64,000 nucleotides of DNA from Halorubrum amylolyticum (lineage in GTDB: Archaea > Halobacteriota > Halobacteria > Halobacteriales > Haloferacaceae): positions 1-64,000 of the forward strand of contig NZ_SDJP01000008.1 in the NCBI RefSeq assembly GCF_004114995.1. Reading direction: 5' to 3'. Positions 26,632 through 34,868 of this stretch are shown one piece after another. The first letter of the stretch is position 1. Each line of letters begins with the position of its first letter. The notes under the pieces are model-generated. The model saw nothing but the letters and a program-made list of their open reading frames with translations. It searched no databases and was not told where the DNA came from. The position numbers and the translations under genes are program-made.

Positions 26632-27434
26632 GCGGTGACGAGCCGGGTGAGAACGAATCGAGCGTGGACGCGGCGGCCGACGGCGCCGCCGTCGTCGCGG
26701 CCGTCGAGGCGGTCGCGGACCGCATCGAGAGGGAGCGCGACCACCTCACCGAGCTGGACTCCGCCATCGGCGACGCGGACCACGGCGGCAACATGGCCCG
26801 TGGGTGGGCCGCGGCGGCCGAGGCCGCCCGCGACCTCGACGATCCGGACCCCGAGACGGTCTGTAAGACGGTCGGCAAGACGCTCATGGCCGAGGTCGGC
26901 GGGGCCTCCGGCCCCCTGTTCGGCGGGTCGCTCGTGTTCGCGAGCGCCGAGCTCGCCGACGGGGTCACCGCCGAGAGCGCGGTCGCGTTCGCCGAGACCT
27001 ACTTGGAGAAGGTCGAGGACCGCGGCGACGCCCGAGTGGGCGACCAGACGATGGTCGACGCGCTCACCCCGGCGGTTCACACGTTCAAGAAGTCGGTCGA
27101 GACGGACGACCTCCCGCCGCTCGAAGCGCTTGCGAAGGCGGTCGACGCGGCCGAGCGCGGCGTCGCGTTCACGGTCCCGATCCGGGCGAAGAAGGGCCGC
27201 GCCTCCTACCTCGGCTGGCGGTCGGTGGGGCATCAGGACCCCGGCGCGACGAGCGCGCTGTACATCCTCGAAGAGGTGCTCGCGACCGCCGCCGACCGCC
27301 TCGACGCCGATATCCCCGACGTGGACGCGACCTCGCCGACGATTCCGGACGAGGCGGCCGACGGCGCGGACGCGCCCGACGGCGACGCGGCGGACGCGCC
27401 CGACGGCGACGACCCGACCGCGGAGGACGACTGA
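26628..27434 (+). CDS. dhaL: Dihydroxyacetone kinase, DhaL subunit (ADP-binding)
   Basis: A 268-residue subunit holding ADP as a phosphate carrier. LTELDSAIGDADHGGNMARG supplies the Asp cluster for magnesium and ADP; GGASGPLFGGSLVFAS and RVGDQTMVDALTPA are family blocks, and KKGRASYLGWRSVGHQDPGA closes the site. After residue 215 there is an acidic Ala/Asp/Pro tail with a short DAPDGD repeat, not part of the standard domain and likely a halophilic extension. It overlaps dhaK at ATGA and dhaM at TGATG, so all three are coupled. Confidence 0.94.
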   Translation: MSGDEPGENESSVDAAADGAAVVAAVEAVADRIERERDHLTELDSAIGDADHGGNMARGWAAAAEAARDLDDPDPETVCKTVGKTLMAEVGGASGPLFGGSLVFASAELADGVTAESAVAFAETYLEKVEDRGDARVGDQTMVDALTPAVHTFKKSVETDDLPPLEALAKAVDAAERGVAFTVPIRAKKGRASYLGWRSVGHQDPGATSALYILEEVLATAADRLDADIPDVDATSPTIPDEAADGADAPDGDAADAPDGDDPTAEDD

Positions 27435-27814
27435 TGGTCGGACTCGTCGTCGTCTCTCACGGCGAGCGGGCGGCGGAGGGGATCGCTGAGGTCGCCGCCG
27501 AGATGGCCGGCGACACGCGCATCGAGCCCGTCGGCGGGGACGGAAAAGGCGGGATCGGCACCGTTCCGGACGCGATCGAGGACGCCATCGACGCCGCCGC
27601 CGACGGCGACGGGGTCGTCGTCCTCGTCGATCTGGGCAGCGCGGTGATGAACGCCGACGTCGCCGTCGAACTGAGCGACGCGGAGGCCGTCATCGCGGAC
27701 GCGCCCGTGTTGGAGGGGGCAGTGAACGCGGCCGTCGCCGCCACCGACCCGTCCGCCACGCTCGACTCGGTCCGCGAGCAGGCCGAGGCGGCGCGTGGGA
27801 TGGAGAAGCTGTAG
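27434..27814 (+). CDS. dhaM: Phosphotransfer subunit DhaM (EIIA-Man fold)
   Basis: A 126-residue protein of the mannose-type EIIA fold. H9 in GLVVVSHGERAAEG is the phosphate-accepting His, and GDGVVVLVDLGSAVMNAD and the later MEKL end fit. It is the single-domain form, without the fused HPr and EI parts found in Escherichia coli DhaM. So it would need HPr and EI from elsewhere, and ptsH and ptsI lie directly downstream in convergent orientation. Confidence 0.92.
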   Translation: MVGLVVVSHGERAAEGIAEVAAEMAGDTRIEPVGGDGKGGIGTVPDAIEDAIDAAADGDGVVVLVDLGSAVMNADVAVELSDAEAVIADAPVLEGAVNAAVAATDPSATLDSVREQAEAARGMEKL

Positions 27815-27836
27815 GGCGGGCGACTCCCGCGGTCGC

Positions 27837-29567
27837 TCACGCCGCGTCTGCCGCGTCGAGGTCGAGCAGCTCCCGCACCTCGGCCCGCGTCTCGCAGGCG
27901 AGCGCCTCGTCGGCGAGCTCCCTCGCGTCCGCCGAGTCGATCTCGGTGATCCGCTCTTTCACCGCCGGCACGGTCACGGCGCTCATGCTGAGCTCGTCGA
28001 GCCCGAGCCCGACGAGCAGCTCCGCGAGCGCCGGGTCGCCCGCCATCTCGCCGCACATCCCGACCCACGCGTCGGTCCCCGCCGCGGCCGACGCGGTGCG
28101 GTCGATCGCGCGCAACGCCGCCGGGTGGAGCGGATCGTGGTAGTCGGCGACCCCGTCGTTCTCGCGGTCGGCCGCCATCACGTACTGCGTGAGGTCGTTC
28201 GTCCCGACGCTCAGGAAGTCGAGCCGGTCCGCGAGCCGGTCCGCGAGGAAGACCGCGGCCGGCGTCTCGATCATCGCGCCCAGCTCGGGGACCGCGTGCT
28301 CGACTCCCGCCGCGGCGAGGTCAGCGGCGACCGACTCGACCGCCGAGACCGCGGCCTCGACCTCCTCGATCCGGGAGACGAGCGGGAACATCACCGCGAG
28401 CCCGTCACCGTGTTCGCTCGCGGCCGCGCGCAACAGCGCCCGGAGCTGCGTTTCGAACAGATCGCGGTGCTCGTCGAGCGAGAGTCGGACTCCCCGCCGC
28501 CCGAGGAACGGATTCGTCTCGTTCGGCAAGTCGAGGTACGGCACCCGCTTGTCGCCGCCGACGTCGAGGGTTCGAACGACGACCCGGTCGTCGGGGAACG
28601 CGGACAGCGCGGCCGTCACGGCCTCGTACTGCTCGTCCTCGCTCGGCGGCGCCTCGCGGTCGTAGAAGAGGAACTCCGTCCGGAACAGCCCGATCCCGTC
28701 CGCGCCGCGCTCGGTCGTGGGGCCGATCTCCGCCTCGCTCCCGACGTTCGCGGCCACCTCGATCCGTCGGCCGTCGGCGGTAGAGACGCGATCGGGCACG
28801 GCCGACGCCGCGTCGCCCCCGGCCGCCGCGCGGGCCTCCGCGTCGGGATCGACGACGACCCGGCCGTCGGTCCCGTCGACGAGCAGTTCGGCTCCGTCAT
28901 CGATCTCGCGAAGCGGCTCGCCGACCCCGACGACCGCCGGGATCGACAGCGACCGCGCGATGATCGCCGCGTGAGCCGTCCGCCCGCCCTCGACGGTCGC
29001 GATCCCGGCGACCGCGTCCGGGTCCAGTTCCGCGGTGTCGCTCGGGGTGAGCCGCTCGGCCAGCAGCACCGTCCCCGCCGGAAGGCCGCCGAGGTCGGCG
29101 AGGGCGGTGCCGTCGTCGGCGTCGGCTCCGGCATCGAGCAGGACTCGGAGCAGTCGGTCCCGCACGTCCCGCAGGTCGTCGGCGCGCTCGGCCATCTGAC
29201 CGTCGAGCGCCTCGAACCGCTCGATCGCGGCCGCGAACCGGTCGCTCACGGCGTGTTCGGCCGGCGTCCCGTCGGCGATCGCGTCCTCGACATCGCCGAC
29301 GAGCTCCGGGTCGTCGAGGAACTGCTCGTGGGCCTCGAACACCGCCGCCTCCTCCTCGCCGACGCGCTCGGCCGCCCGGTCGCGGGCGAGTCGGAGCGCC
29401 TCGCGGGCCGCGTCGCGAGCACTCTCGAACCGCGCCAGCTCGGCGTCCGGGTCGACGCCGGAGGGGTCGGGACGGTCGGGAAGCGTCAGGTCGGCCTCGG
29501 GACGGTACCAGCGCGCCGTGCCGACGCCAGACAGGGGCGTGCTCCCGACCCCGGTGAACGTCCTCAC
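27837..29567 (-). CDS. ptsI: Phosphoenolpyruvate--protein phosphotransferase, Enzyme I
   Basis: A 576-residue Enzyme I that takes phosphate from PEP and gives it to HPr. The active His is H199 in GGRTAHAAIIARS. The PEP-binding half has GADGIGLFRTEFLF, TLDVGGDKRVPYL, GRRGVRLSL, SVGTNDLTQY and C505 in GMCGEMAGD. Length is normal. The start overlaps the end of ptsH by four bases (ATGA), showing a ptsH-ptsI operon. Its 3' end faces dhaM with only 22 bases between. Enzyme I is uncommon in archaea and mostly limited to haloarchaea and a few others. Confidence 0.95.
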   Translation of the reverse strand: MRTFTGVGSTPLSGVGTARWYRPEADLTLPDRPDPSGVDPDAELARFESARDAAREALRLARDRAAERVGEEEAAVFEAHEQFLDDPELVGDVEDAIADGTPAEHAVSDRFAAAIERFEALDGQMAERADDLRDVRDRLLRVLLDAGADADDGTALADLGGLPAGTVLLAERLTPSDTAELDPDAVAGIATVEGGRTAHAAIIARSLSIPAVVGVGEPLREIDDGAELLVDGTDGRVVVDPDAEARAAAGGDAASAVPDRVSTADGRRIEVAANVGSEAEIGPTTERGADGIGLFRTEFLFYDREAPPSEDEQYEAVTAALSAFPDDRVVVRTLDVGGDKRVPYLDLPNETNPFLGRRGVRLSLDEHRDLFETQLRALLRAAASEHGDGLAVMFPLVSRIEEVEAAVSAVESVAADLAAAGVEHAVPELGAMIETPAAVFLADRLADRLDFLSVGTNDLTQYVMAADRENDGVADYHDPLHPAALRAIDRTASAAAGTDAWVGMCGEMAGDPALAELLVGLGLDELSMSAVTVPAVKERITEIDSADARELADEALACETRAEVRELLDLDAADAA

Positions 29568-29872
29568 GTCGGGTCACCGCCGTCGGCGTCTCCGGCTTCG
29601 GATCCCTCGATCTCCGCCGTCAACAGGTCACAGACCGCCTCCAGCGCGTCGGCCGCCTCGGGTCCCTCCGCGACGACGCGGACCGACTCGCCGTGCCCGA
29701 CGTTCAGCCCGCTCACCGAGAGCATGCTGTCGGCGCGGACGAGCCCGTCGTCGCCGTCGTCCGCGCGACCGATCGACACGTCCGCGTCGAACCGGTTCGC
29801 CGTCTGCACCAGCTTCGAGGCCGGCCGCGCGTGCAGGCCAGCCTCCGGCACCACCGTCACGGTACGTTCCAT
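29564..29872 (-). CDS. ptsH: Phosphocarrier protein HPr
   Basis: A 102-residue HPr. H14 in PEAGLHARPASKLV is the phosphorylated His. The region of the bacterial regulatory Ser reads DSMLSVSGLNVGHGE. A Gly/Asp-rich tail follows residue 85. It is first in the ptsHI operon. On its strand a TATA box (ACTTATAAGG at 29895-29904) stands about 28 bases before the ATG, so the message is leaderless. Confidence 0.94.
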   Translation of the reverse strand: MERTVTVVPEAGLHARPASKLVQTANRFDADVSIGRADDGDDGLVRADSMLSVSGLNVGHGESVRVVAEGPEAADALEAVCDLLTAEIEGSEAGDADGGDPT

Positions 29873-29894
29873 GAAACCGGATAGGCGCGGAACA

Positions 29895-29904
29895 TCCTTA
29901 TAAG
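29895..29904 (-). promoter_or_regulatory. TATA box of the ptsHI operon
   Basis: ACTTATAAGG read on the minus strand, about 28 bases before the ptsH ATG at 29872, the standard haloarchaeal distance. Confidence 0.6.
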
Positions 29905-29927
29905 TGTGTTTGGGAGGACGGCCGCTC

Positions 29928-30707
29928 TCACTTCACCGCGTCCACGATCTCCCCCTCGATCATCCGCGCGAGGACGACCCGCGGCACGTCCGCGCGCTCG
30001 TGGACGACCCGAGCGATCTGCCGCGCCGCCGCCTCGTCGTCCGCGTCGTCGACGGCGTTGACGAGCGGGATAGCGGTCGCCCCCTCCGGGACTCCTTTCA
30101 AACCGCCCCGCTCGTGCGCGAGGACGCGACCGATCAATTCCGGGGTGATCTCGTCGCCGACCGCGGCGTCCGTGATCGCCGCGACGCGCTCGGGCCGGTG
30201 GACCGTCTCCGCCGTCAGCGGCTCTCCGACCGCGCCGACGCTCGCAACCGGAACCACGCGGTCCGCGCCCGCGGGGACCTGCGGCTCGCGCTCGTTCGGG
30301 GCCTTGAGCAGGCGCGTCCGCGCGCCGTCGGCCTTCACGAGCACCGGCCCGTCGTGCGCGGCTCCGATATCGTCGACGGCGGCGGGGTCGTACCCGCGGT
30401 ACCGGTCGTCGCGCTCGCGCTCCGGGACCAGCCCGAGCGGGAACGGCTCGGGGTCCTCCGTCGGTTCGGCGTCCCCCTCCGACTCGGCTCCGCCGCGCGC
30501 CGCGATCTCGGTGAGCGCGGCCGCGGGCTCCGCCGTGACGCGCACCGCGGCGACCTCGCGGTCGAAGATCGGTATCCGGACCGTCGCGGTGAGCACCGCC
30601 CGGTCGAGCCGCCCGGCGAGCGCGTAGAGGGTGGTCTTCTTCCCGCCGGCGCCGACGAGACAGGTCGTCCCCGCGGCCGCGTCGAGGGCGTCGACGACGT
30701 CGTTCAT
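29928..30707 (-). CDS. yqeC: YqeC-type putative selenium-dependent hydroxylase accessory protein
   Basis: A 259-residue protein. The N-terminus has TTCLVGAGGKKTTLYALAG, a nucleotide-binding loop typical of YqeC, then LTATVRIPIF. Further on, GPVLVKADGARTRLLKAPNE and a C-terminal VNAVDDADDEAAARQIARVV fit the family. YqeC proteins accompany molybdenum hydroxylases in many genomes, though the biochemical role is not settled. The start at 30707 is the first ATG with a family-like N-terminus. It is divergent from the AOR homologue, which supports a link to pterin enzymes. Confidence 0.8.
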   Translation of the reverse strand: MNDVVDALDAAAGTTCLVGAGGKKTTLYALAGRLDRAVLTATVRIPIFDREVAAVRVTAEPAAALTEIAARGGAESEGDAEPTEDPEPFPLGLVPERERDDRYRGYDPAAVDDIGAAHDGPVLVKADGARTRLLKAPNEREPQVPAGADRVVPVASVGAVGEPLTAETVHRPERVAAITDAAVGDEITPELIGRVLAHERGGLKGVPEGATAIPLVNAVDDADDEAAARQIARVVHERADVPRVVLARMIEGEIVDAVK

Positions 30708-30836
30708 GTCCGAACCCGTGGTCGCCCGCGGGCGAAAAGCCGTCGGTCGGGACGGGTTCGGCTCGCCCCGACCGATCCCGCCCTCACCCCCGCCCGGCGT
30801 GTGGTTTAATCCCGTCCGCCCGCGAGGTGGCTCACG

Positions 30837-32723
30837 ATGACCGTCCCCGACCGAATGCTCCGCGTCGACCTCTCCGCGGAGCGCGTGCGCAGCGAGCCGG
30901 TCCCCGAGGCGTGGCTCGCGCGCTACGTCGGCGGAAAGGGGCTCGGCGCGCGGTACCTCTACGAGATGAAATCCGGCGTCGACCCGGCGTCGCCGGCGAA
31001 TCGCCTCGCATTCGTCGTCGGCCCACTGACCGGATTCCTCCCCGGCGAGCCGCGCTACGCGGCGGTGACGAAATCTCCGCTCACGGGGGCGTTCCTCGAC
31101 TCCTACGGCGGCGGGTCGTTCGCGGCCCGGCTCGCCGGCTCGCTCGGCGACCACCTCGGCGTCGTGATCGAGGGCGCGGCCGACGGGCCGGTGACCCTCT
31201 CGCTCGCCGGCGGCGAGGCGACGATCGAGTCCGCGGGGGACCTCCGTGGACTCGACGCGGCCGAGACCGACGCGCGGTTCCCGGACGACGCCGTCGCCTG
31301 CGTCGGCCCGGCGGGCGAGGCGGGGGTCCGGTACGCGACGATCGCCTCCGACGGCGGCGACCACCACGCGGGACGGGGCGGCGCGGGCGCGGTGATGGGC
31401 GCGAAGGGGCTCAAGGCGGTCGTCGCCCGCGACCCGGCACCGACGGTCCCGGCCGCGCTCCGGGACCTCCGCGAGCGCGACGAGGCCGCGTTCGCCGACA
31501 GCGACGCCGGACGGTGGCTCGCCGCGGGCGACACCCTCGAAACGGTCGCGTTCGGCGACGAGACCGGCGTGCTCCCGACGCGGGGGTGGCAGTCCCGCAG
31601 CTTCGATGGCGCCGACGAACTCGGTGTCGAGCGGGCCGGCGAACGGGCGACCGGGCGCGAGCGTCCCGACGACCCGGTTCCGGGCGGATTCCGGGTGCCG
31701 GCGGGCGACGGAGACGGCGCGACGGACGACATCGACCCCGACGACGCTCCCACCACCACCGACGCCACCGTCCCGCGCGGCGGCACCCCCATCGCGCTCG
31801 GCGCGGGGCTCGGAATCGATGACTTCGATGCGGTCGCGGCCCTCGGCGGGGTCTGCGACCGGCTCGGGATCGACGTGATCTCCGCCGGCAACGCGGTGGC
31901 GTGGGCGGTCCGCGCGAGCGACGCGGGGCTGATCGATCCCGCGGACCACGGCGTCGACCGCGGGCTCTCCTTCGGCGACGAGGCGGCCGCGCGGGCGCTG
32001 ATCGAGGAGATCGCGGCCCGATCGACGCCCCTCGGCGACGCGCTCGCTGACGGGGTGGCGGCCGCCGCGGAGCGGTTCGGCGGGGCCGACCTCGTCCCGA
32101 CGGTGAAGGGGATGGAACTGGCCTCCTACGACCCGCGCGGCGCGGCGACGATGGCGCTGGCCTTCGCGACCGGCGACCGCGGCGGCTGTCACCGCCGCGC
32201 CCGGCCGGTCGAAACCGAGGCGGTTGCCGATCCGGGATGGAGCCCCGCCGAGCGCGCCGCGGTCGTCGCCGACGAGCAGGACCGGCGGGCCGCGCTGTGG
32301 TGTCTCGTCGGCGACGACTTCCTCGCCGAGAGCTTCGGTCCGGAGGCGGCCGCCGAGTGGCTCGCCGCCCTCGGCGACGAGCGCGACCCGCGAGACCTCC
32401 GGCTTCTCGGCGAGCGCGCGTGGACGCTCACCCGCCTGTTCAACTGCAGAGAGGGGTTCGACCGCGGGGACGACGGCCTCCCGGAAGCGCTGACGCGGGA
32501 CACCGACGGAGGGGGCGGGGGAGGCCGAAAAGGCGACGACGCCCTCGATCCCGACGCCTTCGAGGAACTCCTCGACCGGTACTACGCGTACCGCGGCTGG
32601 GACCGGGAGGGGAGACCGACGGCCCGGTTGCTCGACCGACTCGGGCTCGCGGACCTCCCCGATGGAGCGACGCCGGTCGGATCGGCGGAAGAAGTTCCGA
32701 GCGTCGACGGCGGCGGTGGCTGA
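30837..32723 (+). CDS. Aldehyde:ferredoxin oxidoreductase homologue lacking three Fe-S ligands
   Basis: A 628-residue protein of the tungsten AOR family. The N-terminal cofactor domain is normal: YVGGKGLGARYLYE, GPLTGFLPGEPRYAAVTKSP, GGAGAVMGAKGLKAVVA. The central region should hold the C-x2-C-x3-C cluster ligands, but there is an Asp/Thr-rich linker (about residues 278-318) with no Cys, and the usual GSNCGIDD is GAGLGIDD. Only the distal Cys position seems kept, in RAALWCLVGDDF. The rest (GVCDRLGIDVISAGNAVAWA, LFNCREGFDRGDD) is standard. It may bind pterin without an Fe-S cluster, or have lost redox activity. Divergent from yqeC. Confidence 0.8.
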   Translation: MTVPDRMLRVDLSAERVRSEPVPEAWLARYVGGKGLGARYLYEMKSGVDPASPANRLAFVVGPLTGFLPGEPRYAAVTKSPLTGAFLDSYGGGSFAARLAGSLGDHLGVVIEGAADGPVTLSLAGGEATIESAGDLRGLDAAETDARFPDDAVACVGPAGEAGVRYATIASDGGDHHAGRGGAGAVMGAKGLKAVVARDPAPTVPAALRDLRERDEAAFADSDAGRWLAAGDTLETVAFGDETGVLPTRGWQSRSFDGADELGVERAGERATGRERPDDPVPGGFRVPAGDGDGATDDIDPDDAPTTTDATVPRGGTPIALGAGLGIDDFDAVAALGGVCDRLGIDVISAGNAVAWAVRASDAGLIDPADHGVDRGLSFGDEAAARALIEEIAARSTPLGDALADGVAAAAERFGGADLVPTVKGMELASYDPRGAATMALAFATGDRGGCHRRARPVETEAVADPGWSPAERAAVVADEQDRRAALWCLVGDDFLAESFGPEAAAEWLAALGDERDPRDLRLLGERAWTLTRLFNCREGFDRGDDGLPEALTRDTDGGGGGGRKGDDALDPDAFEELLDRYYAYRGWDREGRPTARLLDRLGLADLPDGATPVGSAEEVPSVDGGGG

Positions 32724-32755
32724 CCGGCGGTAGGTGAGTGACGCCGCCGACTGGC

Positions 32756-33958
32756 CTACGGCGCGGCCTGTTTCGTCGAGACCAGTTCGATCACGTCGCG
32801 GTGGGAGAGCTCGTGGTCGGCCCCCACCTGCCGACCGCTCCGGCAGTCGGTGCCGTGGAGGAGCCCCTCGCCGATGTCCGAGTGGATGTGGAACGCGAAG
32901 TCCTCGGTCGTCGACCCCCCGGGGAGGATGAAGCAGTCGCGGAAGACGCCCTTCTCGTCTTTGCTCCCGTTCGCGGAGCCGGGGAAGACGGCGATACAGC
33001 CGAGCACGTCGAAGACGGCGGCTTCGAGCGCGCCCTGAACGCCGGTCCCGTCGTACTCGGCGACGAACTCGCCGATCTGATCGAGACCAGCCTCCTGCTC
33101 GCCGGAGACGTCGCCCACGATTTCGAACTCGCTCGCACCGGGGGTGTAGTCGACGACGCCGGCGTCGTCGGCGTTCTTCAGGGCCTTCTCCGCGTGAGCG
33201 CTCGCCGGGACGAAAGAGAGGTGGTCGTAGTCGGGGTCGCTCGTGATCGTCTCCCAGTTCGCCTGCGCCTCGGGGGTGTCCATCTTGTTGGCGGCGACGA
33301 CCATCGGCTTCGTGCGCTTGCGGATCTCGCGGGCGAGGTCGGCCTCGTCCGCGTCGTCCCACGTCTCGGGGTCGATTTCGAGCCCCTCCGCGAGGATCAC
33401 CTGCTTCATCCGGTCCTTGTCGATCCCGAACGCGGACATCTGGTCGGCGAGCTCCGCCTCGATCGCGGCGTCCGCGCCGTGGTAGCGCGTCTCGAACTTC
33501 TCGAGCCCCTTCTCCAGCACGTCGAGGTACCACGCGTCGAGCTCCTCCTCGAGGAAGTCGATGTCCTCGCGCGGGTCGTGGCCCTCGGTGGCCTCGCCCT
33601 CGATGTCGGTCTTGCCCGAGAAGTCGACGACGTGGATCAACACGTCGGTCTCGTTGAGGTCGGTGAGGAACTGGTTGCCGAGCCCGCGCCCCTCGTGGGC
33701 GCCGGGGACGAGGCCGGCGACGTCGACCATCTTGACGGGCACGAAGCGGGTGCCCTCGCGGCAGACGCCGACGTTCGGCGTGCAGGACTCGTCGAACTCG
33801 GGGGCGGCGCAGTCGACGCGGACGTACGCCTCGCCGACGGTCGGGTCGATCGTGGTGAACGGGTACGCGCCCTCGGGCACGTCGTTCATGGTCGCGGCGT
33901 TGAAAAACGTCGACTTCCCCACGGAGGGCTTGCCGACGAGGCCGATCCGGTAACTCAT
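32756..33958 (-). CDS. ychF: Obg-like ATPase/GTPase YchF
   Basis: A 400-residue TRAFAC-class NTPase. G1 is GLVGKPSVGKSTFFNAAT, G3 is KMVDVAGLVPGAHEGRGLG, the base-recognition motif is AANKMD, and a C-terminal TGS domain ends in FAFHIHSDIGEG and VGADHELSHRDVIEL. A helical coiled region spans about residues 125-195. The family binds ribosomes and hydrolyses ATP as well as GTP. The start at 33958 (MSYRIGLVG) is preferred to one seven codons upstream because it places G1 normally. Confidence 0.93.
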   Translation of the reverse strand: MSYRIGLVGKPSVGKSTFFNAATMNDVPEGAYPFTTIDPTVGEAYVRVDCAAPEFDESCTPNVGVCREGTRFVPVKMVDVAGLVPGAHEGRGLGNQFLTDLNETDVLIHVVDFSGKTDIEGEATEGHDPREDIDFLEEELDAWYLDVLEKGLEKFETRYHGADAAIEAELADQMSAFGIDKDRMKQVILAEGLEIDPETWDDADEADLAREIRKRTKPMVVAANKMDTPEAQANWETITSDPDYDHLSFVPASAHAEKALKNADDAGVVDYTPGASEFEIVGDVSGEQEAGLDQIGEFVAEYDGTGVQGALEAAVFDVLGCIAVFPGSANGSKDEKGVFRDCFILPGGSTTEDFAFHIHSDIGEGLLHGTDCRSGRQVGADHELSHRDVIELVSTKQAAP

Positions 33959-34050
33959 TACCACCAGTGCGCGATCCACGGTAAAAAGCGATGCGAGACG
34001 CGCCGTGCCGTGCGTACGGGTGACGGGGGGGAGAGACCGCCGTCGGACTG

Positions 34051-34161
34051 TCAGGCGTCGCCGTCCGACTGCCCGGGCTCACCGAGCTCCTCGCGGGCGG
34101 CCGGGTAGGAGCTCCCGCGGAACTCGTCTTCGACGCGCGAGAGGTGAATTTCGGATGTCAT
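34051..34161 (-). CDS. 36-residue protein, apparently an internally deleted DUF2795/DUF5789-type protein
   Basis: It starts MTSEIHLSRVEDEFRGSSYP, continues AAREELGEPGQSDGDA and stops. The N-terminal part resembles the opening of small haloarchaeal proteins of about 85 residues, and the end resembles their C-terminus (GEPGQS plus acidic tail). The roughly 50 residues between, which carry the domain, are missing. I read this as an in-frame internal deletion. It could still be translated, but it is probably a remnant. The comparison is from memory of the family. Confidence 0.5.
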   Translation of the reverse strand: MTSEIHLSRVEDEFRGSSYPAAREELGEPGQSDGDA

Positions 34162-34288
34162 GGACGGATATCGGCACGCGAGGCCTTAAACGCGCCCCTC
34201 GTCCGGATCTCGACGGCTTCGCCGCGGAAAGAACCGGCAAAGCTCGCAAAGAGTTATGTGTCGGCGGTGCCCTGATACATGTGAACAT

Positions 34289-34819
34289 ATGACTCTGTAC
34301 GATCGGGTCCTCGTTCCGACCGACGGCTCGGCCGAGGGGAAGCGGGCGGTCGCGCACGCCCTCGACCTCGCGTCGGTCCACGGCGCGGACGTTCACGCGC
34401 TGTACGTGGTCGACACGGCGAGCTACGCGGGGATGCCGATGGAGAGCTCGTGGGAGGGGGTCGGCGACCTCCTGCGGGACGACGCGAACGAGGCGGTCGC
34501 GGAGGTCGAGTCGCTCGCGGCCGAGACCGATCTCGACATCGAGACGGCGGTCGCGGAGGGCTCTCCGAGCAAGGAGATCATCCGGTACGCCGAGGGCAAC
34601 GACTGTGACCTGATCGTGATGGGGACGCACGGCCGGGGCGGGATCGACCGCCTCCTCCTCGGGAGCGTCGCCGAGAAGGTGGTTCGGGGGTCGAGCGTCC
34701 CCGTGCTGACGGTGCGGCTGGACGGCGACGTTCCGGGGGACGCGGCCGTCGAAAGCGAGACCCCGGCCGAAAGCGAGACCCCGGCCGACGGGGAGCCGGA
34801 AGCGGCCGGGCGGAGCTAG
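34289..34819 (+). CDS. Universal stress protein, UspA family
   Basis: A 176-residue Usp. It starts YDRVLVPTDGSAEGKRAVAH and has the full ATP loop IVMGTHGRGGIDRLLLGSVA, then VPVLTVR. The last 30 residues are a disordered acidic tail with a repeated ESETPA unit, not part of the fold. The ATG at 34289 is preceded by an AT-rich patch (GTTATGTG at 34252-34259) that may be the TATA box. It is a different paralogue from the Usp at 22726. It stands alone and no partner is apparent. Confidence 0.9.
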   Translation: MTLYDRVLVPTDGSAEGKRAVAHALDLASVHGADVHALYVVDTASYAGMPMESSWEGVGDLLRDDANEAVAEVESLAAETDLDIETAVAEGSPSKEIIRYAEGNDCDLIVMGTHGRGGIDRLLLGSVAEKVVRGSSVPVLTVRLDGDVPGDAAVESETPAESETPADGEPEAAGRS

Positions 34820-34868
34820 CCGGAAGTCGACGTTTTTGCGGTCGCTCACGGTTCGGGACCATCGACGC

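Noticed and set aside
29928..34082. A 1384-residue minus-strand frame
   Set aside because: Only its last 259 residues are protein-like (YqeC). The rest is antisense to the AOR homologue and out of frame in ychF.
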